Shown here: positions 55,956-64,000 of the stretch, piece after piece
Position numbering within the stretch: position 1 is the stretch's first letter
Layout: each line of letters begins with the position of its first letter
NCBI GenBank assembly: GCA_008508345.1
Contig: QNGE01001220.1
Location: 1 to 64,000 of the forward strand
Origin: Paragonimus westermani
Taxonomy: Eukaryota > Platyhelminthes > Trematoda > Plagiorchiida > Troglotrematidae
Direction: 5' to 3'
DNA: 64,000 nucleotides
The notes under the pieces: model-generated
Told to the model about the DNA's origin: nothing
Database searches by the model: none
The model's input: only the letters and a program-made list of their open reading frames with translations
Translations under genes and position numbers: made by a program

Positions 55956-58900
55956 AACATAGCTATTTCATGTTTTGCAAATTAAGCTGGGCTAACCAAC
56001 TTCGAATGGTCACAAATTCCTCCCTCAGAGACTTCAGTTGAGTATTCTCACGTCGACTAATTGTACAAGATGATTAAATGCTTCGAATAAGAGTAAATAG
56101 ATTATGATTTTACTGGCGATTCGTATGGTAATTTTACTATTCTTCAAGGCTGTGTTGCCTGCCGATACGTTCCGACGAGCCCCTAGCCATTCAGTTATTA
56201 TTTCCCTTGATACAGTTAAGTAAATGTACACGGAAAGATGCTGCTGACAGAGGCGGTGTCTTATCTGTCGAAGTTTTGACAGAGTGTAGGAACACGTTTG
56301 AAACGAGGGCATATTTCTGCCAACCAGAAAGTGTTTTCTCCTGGGCAGTTATCTGGAAATGGACTAAATAATTTTAGCTTTTTAAAATGAAAACAAACTA
56401 CTGAATCTTTTGCTATCCGTTGACCATTTTGTGTAAAAAAAGCAAACTTAACTGAGGCTACATTTCTTGTGAAATGTCTGGAAGCATCCCTATTCACCTA
56501 TCGAGACTCCAACAAGATTTATTAGTTTAACATATTCTACACAATGAACACCTTCCCGATGAGCATTTGGTATCAGTGATCGGGAACATCATGTATACGC
56601 ACGAAAAACAGGCTGTCACCGTTAACACTTTCTAGAAATGGTTGAGGATGCATAGAAATAAGCAGTTATTTCGCTGTATCTTGGTTCACAGTCTATTTTT
56701 GAGCTGAATTTATTTGTTTTTAGTTTACACCCGAAACTGAACAGCAGAATTTATCGATTAACATGGCTTCCTGGCTAAGCTTTGCAACTTGCGGGATCAC
56801 CCATCGGGCTCAGTCACACTCAGCAGTGTTTTCAGTTAGAAGGAAATATAAGCTGACCAATGTACGTTTTCAATATAGGCGACTTGTATCTGTTAAATAT
56901 TTTTTGTATGCGCGGTTTTTTCACACTCTGGTTTATTGCCAAGTCCTGATGGGTAGATGGATGAGAACTACTGTCGGTTGTTAACAGGGACGGGGTCTGG
57001 TCCCAGTCCCATTTTCCAAAGGCGGACGACTGAAAAGTGCTGCTTTCTGCAGAAGTAATTTATCAGGTTTGACGGGTTTCGAGTTTGAAAACTCTGACTC
57101 AGTCTGTGATCTCCAGTGACGCTCAGATTGTCTTTGAGTTCACTCGGCAGATAATTGATGGTAAAACCTGTGTCTGAATTCGTTCTCGTAATACAGTCAA
57201 CTTGGTCGACTGATTTGCTATTGGAAGTATCATTTTCGCTACTTTAAATATCTTAAAAATAAAAAATTTCAAGTTTTGTCGGGAAGAGAAGTGATTTTGG
57301 GTCAAGATTTAATACACATTGTTCGCGAACTGCTTGCCCTCAGCGAACTAGCTGTGACATAACAATTCATATTAAGATCAAAAGTAGCGTTACACTTGCA
57401 CCAAGTTCACTCGGATGTTCCTCAGTCGTTATATGGTTGGCCACTGTAGATTTTGATTACACCACCTAATTTCAGTTTCTCTTCTAATTATGGAACTAAA
57501 ATTTAATTGAATTAGTGAAGTCAATCTCATGCAAGATTGAAATACTTTTATGTCAGTAGAGATCCCTCCCCTCCGTGCGAATAAGTTTGCCAGTAACTAG
57601 TTTCCAATAACTTTAAAAGTTCCGAATGCTCCTGTAATCTAACACATCTTTTCTCAGGCCTCTTTATGAAATATTACGAAGTATTTTACAAATTAAGGTT
57701 CAAATTCATCATACATCAAGTCTCCAACTTTGCGGACATCAGTCAAAATTTACTATTTTTATGCATGCAATCAGATAAAATTACAGGGACGGAGCCAACT
57801 TGGCCAGTTTGGATAACGAGCAGTTCATCAGGAGTAGATGTCCAATAACTGGCGTCACGCGTATGCGATTGTTTTAACACACCGTGTGTGAAATACAGGT
57901 TTAAATGAAAACTTAAACTTACTGAGGTTAGTAAATGAACCAGCAAACCATTTAACCACGTCTGGCGCATACATAAAACAATTTTCCACTAGCCCCTTTC
58001 AACGAAAAACACTTGGCTTGATACGAGAGTCTATGTGTAGCGCAGCTGCACGATACGATTGCCCACAATGTTACAGAAAACTTGAGTTGGCCAATAACAC
58101 AATGCCTTCACAATTGGTACGCCTTAAGCATCCGACGTGATTTCATACACACGTTCTCAAGTGCATTTTCCACGAAGGCTATTCAGGTTGCATTATTCAA
58201 TCAATAAAAATTCAGCAAGCAATAAAAAGACATCGATGAAAAAAACCCCGAACTATCGTTCATTGTTAACTGAAGTGTTGTGGTTGTATGTGCGGGACCA
58301 TATTTAAAACTATTTACCTCTGTCACTTTAAGTTGACAAAAAATAATGCCCTATATCTATCATGATTTTGTCTGGAGTGGCAAAATTTCTGGATGGCGAA
58401 ATTTCCTCACGTGTTCCAGGCGATTTATCCAAGTTAATCAGTGATTAAATTCTATAAACTAATTAAGTTTGTTTGAAATGGCTGGGTCTTGATTTTAACA
58501 CAGTCAGTATTCATGCCAACTGCTTTTCACCACTTTTCACGCGCTTTGCAAATAGTTGCGGAGTGTACGTTCGGGCAAAGCAAATGGCGTTGATATATAG
58601 CTTACTGTTCAGAAGAGAATATGTCACGTCCGCCAGCGATTGACAAAAGCCTTTGCGTATTCATTGCTTAATGTTATGATGTGCTGCTTAGGTACAAAGT
58701 CATCCACAGTAGTTGAAGCCGAGCAATTTCAACTAGTGAAGGAATGAGGGGAACATGGCATCCTGAGATATGCAAAAGTTTAATTTTTATTGCATTACCG
58801 AAATCAGCCAATCTGGTTAACCGTAGCAAATTTATACATCCACAATTTTTTGTCAATTCAGAGTAATTTACGCATGATATTACAACAATATATGGAAGCT

Positions 58901-61900
58901 CAATTCTTGCGCATAGTCTCACCTTGTCATAATATACAATGCATTAAAGTATCATCGCCCTGTTCAGTTTTGAATGCTGGTTTAACCTGCATTCTATTCA
59001 AGTGCGCTCAAAAGAGCACTTAAGTTCTTAGTGATTTTGGAAATAATCTTTACGCTGATAATGTGGTTATCGAGATTTTATTATCATATCGGTCTTTTCC
59101 TCCTCGGGACAAAGTAATTTGTTTTTTTTGTTTTCCGTATTCATTTGAGTGAGAAAAAACCTGTCTTCTAATCATTGTTCCGGACTTTAGCTGTCCAAAG
59201 AATGATAAACAGTCCAATTTCTATCACGGAAGACATTAAATTTGAACTATTGATATAAGTTAGTTGGAGTATATGAGCGGAATAGAAGTTAAAACGCAAT
59301 ATTCTGAACAAGATATTTCGGTTCATTACGTGAAGTCTTGACCAACCGCAAAGTTAGTTTAAGAAAGACTTTAATAACCAAGTAATCTAAGTCCAATTTA
59401 CGGACAGTGAGTTCCGCGACTAAATAGTCTGCCTGTTTTTGATTGCAGTTTGTTTTGTTTACGGGTGAACGGCTGTAGTCTAACGTTTCTGAAATATTCA
59501 ATGAGCGACAAATTTTCAACGTTGGACTTATTTCTATATTATGGATACCCACCGAGAACGTTTGGAAGGAGAACCTCTTCGAGCGGTGGCATTATAATCT
59601 CCGCATAACGGTAACCCGAATGATGCAGTTGGTTCGGATATTTCCAATGGATTAGCCAAGTTTAAAATTGTGGTTTATAGAAGCAACGCGATATTCTTGG
59701 GATAAATTACCCTCTGGATGTGTTATTGTTTTGTTCAGGGTACTGTGTTCGCAGTTATATTCGCAGTATATAATTCTAAAAGTAAAACGTACAAACTCAT
59801 CTTGTTTTCTACACTCATCTGGTCCATTCTTTGCTAATTATAGCGAAAAAACTACTGAAAAGTCTACGGAGATATTTTTGTAGGATTATTCTGACGAAGG
59901 GCTTTTGTGTGAACTTACAAAGAAAATGTACAATAACAGAGGTACGGATCAAACCTTTACATAATCGCAGGTAACAGTCATGAGCGCCTAAAAATCGACG
60001 TTTTGTCTGACCACATTAAACTCAGGAATACACTGAGGGATTTTGAGAAATTTTTTTGTAGAGAAGTCCTCTCATACAGACGACCTGTGATAGAATGGAC
60101 ATATACAGGTGAAATGATCAAATCCACCTGCATTCGCATGACACTGAAACCAACAAACGTGTTTTGTACGTGTCAAAAACTACAAAACGGTTACGAATTG
60201 TTTCAAAATAACTCAGCAATACTTAGGCAAAAGAGAATTCCTTTCAAGCCTGCGTGTAGTTAGAGGAAACACTTACCATACTACATGAAATTCGCTATTT
60301 GTGCCAGAAATATGGTTAACCTTTCGAAAAATCAGGTAAATAAGGACTGTTTTCAATAGTCACACGCGTATCCACATTTTGTTGTTCATAGCCATCACAA
60401 AAACCAGTGTAATTACAGTTATCTGAAAAAATACGAGGAGGAGACAAAGCAGTTTACGTGAACCTTTTTAATCAACTTGAAAAAAATAAAATCCACTTCA
60501 TGAGCATTTATCATGAGGATGCATACGTTAAGGGGTAGTCACCAAGATGTGGGTTATTAAAGCAAATTTAGTGCACAATTTCATGTAGAAATTTTATCCA
60601 CGGAGTAGTGACTAGTTTCAAACGCGATTGTAGTATGTTGAATTATCGGTCGAAACGAAATCTCGAGGAATAGGTAATTAGTAACAAACGACTATGTTCA
60701 GTTGAGATGGAATTGGAGACAATGAGAGATGATACTGAGATTAAAACCTTAACATGACTAGTTGCATCAACACTAGGGTCCTGTTCATATCTTGCCGCAG
60801 GCCTGTTTCGGAAAATAATTGAACTTACCTCAAGAGGACCCGATCGTGACAATATGGGTTTTGACTCGTCTCAAACCGGGGACGGAAACGGGAATACTTT
60901 ACAAACTGAGTTAGGAAACCAAACCGAATGATTAGGCAGTCATTCTCTCTCATTAGTTAATAGATTCCGTCTGACACAGTAGGTTGCGTAATTAGCTGTC
61001 AAAATGTGAAATTTTTCAGCTTCCGGTCAGTCTTGCCGCTCTGTCGTTGGTATAGTTTCAGGCAAAGTCCAGATTTCTCTCGAGATCATTTTTCTTATAC
61101 TACCAAATCAGCTTGACTACTTATCAGTAACTGGCGATGATAAAACCATAACCTGGTTTAGAGCTCCAACCCTACAAACTCACACCAAATGTGCACATCC
61201 ATGTCAGTACTGGGATTTGAATTTCAGTGTCTTCAGGAAACAGCAGTTTTGGCTGCATTCCCTTTGATCTTAGATCAAGCAAAGCTGAATTATTTGAGCA
61301 AAGCGCACCATCAAATTCGTTTAATTTGTGAGGTCTCTTTTGAAAAAAGGGTAATAATCAATATTTTTACTCAGATAGATGAGTCCAAGGTCAAACTTTC
61401 CGAAGCAATCTTTTATGAGACAGTGCGCTAAGCTTGCCTAACGGTGTTTACCGGTCGCCTCCCAGCCTCATTTACGTAGAGTTGAAACTGGCAGTAAGAC
61501 ATAATTTAACCCTTTGTCCGACACAGTGGGTGACAAGTGTGTTCCCTCCAAGCTTTACAAAATCTCCAATGTTTTAAAAATTGTCTATGTGTAAATTTCG
61601 GTTCGGTGGTGTTCACCAGTTCAGTTTTGTCTTGACCTATGTGTTAAATAGATTAATGGTTAAAAACCAGACTGAAGAGACGAATCAAAGTTTTGTTTAC
61701 TCGGTCACGACTTACAAGTTTGATAGTCAACTTTCAGCTTTATACTTTCAACCAGTCTTTGAAAAGACGTGTAATTAATAAAAATGTGTTGAAAAGTGAA
61801 GTGAGTGATTCAAGGAAAAATTCTGAACGCAGTTTGTGCCCAGAAATCTTTTTCTGAGGTCAGCACCATCTCATATAAACAGTTTGATAGACAGTACCTT

Positions 61901-62089
61901 AATGGCAGCAAGATAATCAACTAAGTGAAGATTAAAATATTACTTTGATGAGAAAACTCACTACTCCAATATGTTAACGTTACGTTAATAAAACATCACT
62001 CGGTTTCGGCTGTCATGAAATCTGTTGATATATTTTTTTGTAGTAATATAGCGATAATCTTTATAGAGGTGTTAGGTACATTTTGAAAC
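55956..62089. other. no recognisable gene
   Basis: A long AT-rich stretch. Frames such as 56034-56312 (minus), 60003-60263 and 61189-61431 (plus) have no motif I can name. ttaacatggcttcct at about 56759 recalls the SINE A-box region but lacks a B box. Confidence 0.5.
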
Positions 62090-62520
62090 GTGATCAAAAA
62101 CGGTAAATCTTTGGCCTGTCCAGATTCATCTCATTTCTGCTTTATGGTGTACATCGATGGGTTTTCGCGGTCTTATACTATCAAAATTATTCAACGTGGA
62201 CGAATTACAGCGGGGAGAAATTTCAGACGGAATCAAAGTCTCCAAGTTTCAGGTCAGCATGTTTCACTAAACAAATGTAAGTATAGCTTGCATCGACTTT
62301 GGGAAGAACTGCTACCGTTGAAAAGCAACCGTTACTTTTTTTGCGAGATCTAGCTAAGCGAAATGTTTTTCGATGTTCTTTATCTAATTGGACGCAAGTG
62401 TCCAATACTGAGATGTTAGTGGGGCATTTCCCTCTCGGCCACATGCAGAGTTTTGCCAGGTTGAATCACGTACTGCGGACTACTCTTTGGAAAAATAGTT
62501 TATCGAGTCAGTATTCTTAA
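62090..62520 (+). pseudogene. possible gypsy integrase core remnant
   Basis: HFCFMVYIDGFSRSYTIKI (about 62129-62185) resembles the first-aspartate block YLxVxVDxFSRW. HRLWEELLPLKSN (about 62291-62330) resembles FxSxLWEELLxxLG after the second aspartate. In a shifted frame, HFPLGHMQSFARLNHVLRTT (about 62422-62481) resembles the YHPxxNGMVERxHRxLK block with the catalytic Glu lost. The spacing between the first and last block, about 90 residues, is as in gypsy integrases. No zinc-binding head or other domain is adjacent. Confidence 0.35.
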
Positions 62521-64000
62521 ATCATATTGAACTCACGAGGTAATTTACCTATGATAGTGGGGTACTTGTAAGTGTAAGAACTTTGCAATAATCAAAACAA
62601 AATGTTCTGAGTTAAGATGGTTTCACTAACGAATTTGCTTTCCAGTGAGACACTTTTGACAAACACTTTCTTGACACTTGTACTCAGCTGACACCACCAA
62701 AAACAGTAGACTCCGTTTTAGAACACAAAGACCGGATCGGACATCCGAATACTTCTTGGGAAAGCTCGTGTCCGGTAAACCACCATTCCTCCGAACGTTG
62801 CCAGCTATTAAATTAAATTGAGCAAGCCCAATTAGAGCGTATGAACTATGTCCATTTCGTTCTTGTGTTTGTAGCCTCTACAGTTTGACAATCCGCTATT
62901 CAGGCTGACGGGTGTGAGAAACTTACATAACAGTTAGAGAAAATGTCAAAATCCATCGTTTTTGTTCCAGTGTGTAAAATGTGCTTTGTGTGTGGTCTCG
63001 GCAATGGTGAAACAGATATCCTAAAAGCTAAAATTAACGTTTCTTTGAAGAACACAGTTCAATCGACAGCATTACGTTGTATAAATTTTAAAACGGCTGA
63101 GGCACAAGAATGTGGTATCTAGTTTTTAACTTCATACACATCTGTGTTTCCAATTGATGTTTTCAAAGCACAGAGCGAATGCGTTATTTGTCCTTGTACG
63201 GACACGATACTCGGTTTTGTCGAAAAGACGACTGAGGCGTAATCAAGATATCATTGTATAGAATTATGAATAAACACGTGAATGGTGTATACGCAAAAAA
63301 TTGCCAAGGAGAGTAGGAAGCGAACAACTAATTCGCCTTCTCAAAAAGAATGGAAGGTAACGGAACAAATAGGAATATGGTTGATATTAGGCCACTCTAA
63401 ATGAATGTATACACAATCAGGCACGCAGATGCCAACGACAGCGTCCAGCGCATTTTAACACTAATGTCTAACCACAATTTGACATCTGCATAAACATCCA
63501 TCTAATACCCTTTTCCAATGGAGCTGGAATCGCGGTTACTTGCATTCAACATTCACATATAGTATGTGAATGATTTATAAACCCTGTTTACCACATAATT
63601 GTTTGGGGCGATTGGAACAAACGGAGAAATATCCGTTGGTGAATGTCAAACTCTAAAACGGATTTTGTCGACACAACGTATGCATCCTTTTAACTTGACC
63701 GTAGTCTTTGCATCCGTAGACGGAAGACGGATATGAACACGTACGGCTTAGCAATCCAAGGTCAAGCTGTAATTTAGGAGGCACGTGTTGTGTGACCGTG
63801 ATGTTCATTTCTGGATTGTTACCTTGGTTCAGTTTTCAGTAGCCTGTTTGACCAGCCAAGTGTCATCTACATAAAGTTGAGTTAGGGTAAATTACTCTAC
63901 TGCAAAATTGAAATTTAAAAATTTGACTTTGTCAGTTAAATGTTTGTGTAGAATTGATTACTGAACTTTAAAACAAGTTTTATGCCTGAAATTGTAGCAA
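62521..64000. other. no recognisable gene
   Basis: No frame longer than about 60 codons and no recognisable motif up to the window end. Confidence 0.55.

Noticed and set aside
56755..56830. ttaacatggcttcct resembling the SINE A-box region
   Set aside because: No B box and no similarity to the SINE body downstream.
1..64000. CRISPR arrays, bacterial operons, rRNA genes, prophage
   Set aside because: No array of regular repeats, no operon-like gene order and no conserved rRNA segments were seen; the sequence is eukaryotic in character.

Overview
The window looks like repeat-dense nuclear DNA of an animal, most likely a trematode flatworm. It is AT-rich, shows no bacterial gene organisation, and has almost no open frame beyond about 120 codons. 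What can be recognised is nearly all decayed retroelement: Penelope-like elements (PLEs: reverse transcriptase plus GIY-YIG endonuclease), Ty3/gypsy-type LTR retrotransposons, and LINE-type (CR1/RTE-like) reverse transcriptases. The flatworm assignment is inference from this repertoire. No host gene, tRNA or rRNA could be assigned with confidence. All family assignments were made by reading translated motifs by eye.

Layout. 1-4906 is a near-perfect palindrome: 1818-bp arms around a 1.27-kb spacer, with an undetermined base exactly at the end of the left arm. Its right arm runs into a truncated PLE (4877-5864) bounded by a diverged inverted repeat (4623-4876 and 5865-6111). 7424-8784 is an almost identical 681-bp tandem duplication. 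9021-9996 (minus) is a gypsy remnant with protease and integrase but no reverse transcriptase between them. 11.87-12.74 kb (minus) is a LINE reverse transcriptase relic. 13.64-14.34 kb, 26.17-26.83 kb and 36.29-37.12 kb (plus) are heavily mutated PLE reverse transcriptases. Gypsy integrase pieces lie at 21.3, 44.5 and 62.1 kb, a gypsy reverse transcriptase piece at 50.4-51.1 kb, and a second LINE reverse transcriptase at 44.95-45.76 kb (minus).

The best preserved elements are two PLEs near the right end. 52.5-53.5 kb (plus) retains a YVDD catalytic motif and is cut by a tRNA-derived SINE-like repeat. 54.4-55.76 kb (minus) has reverse transcriptase, linker and GIY-YIG, and is interrupted by a 137-bp LTR-like insertion. 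A related SINE-like copy lies at 33.8 kb. Both PLE neighbourhoods share a block of about 90 bp with a hammerhead-like CTGATGA core.

Several short coding-like stretches with plausible splice sites (28.5, 31.5, 32.8 and 41.5 kb plus; 16.7 kb minus) are the only candidates for host exons, and I recognise none of them. The remaining kilobases are AT-rich sequence without recognisable content; each such stretch is listed.
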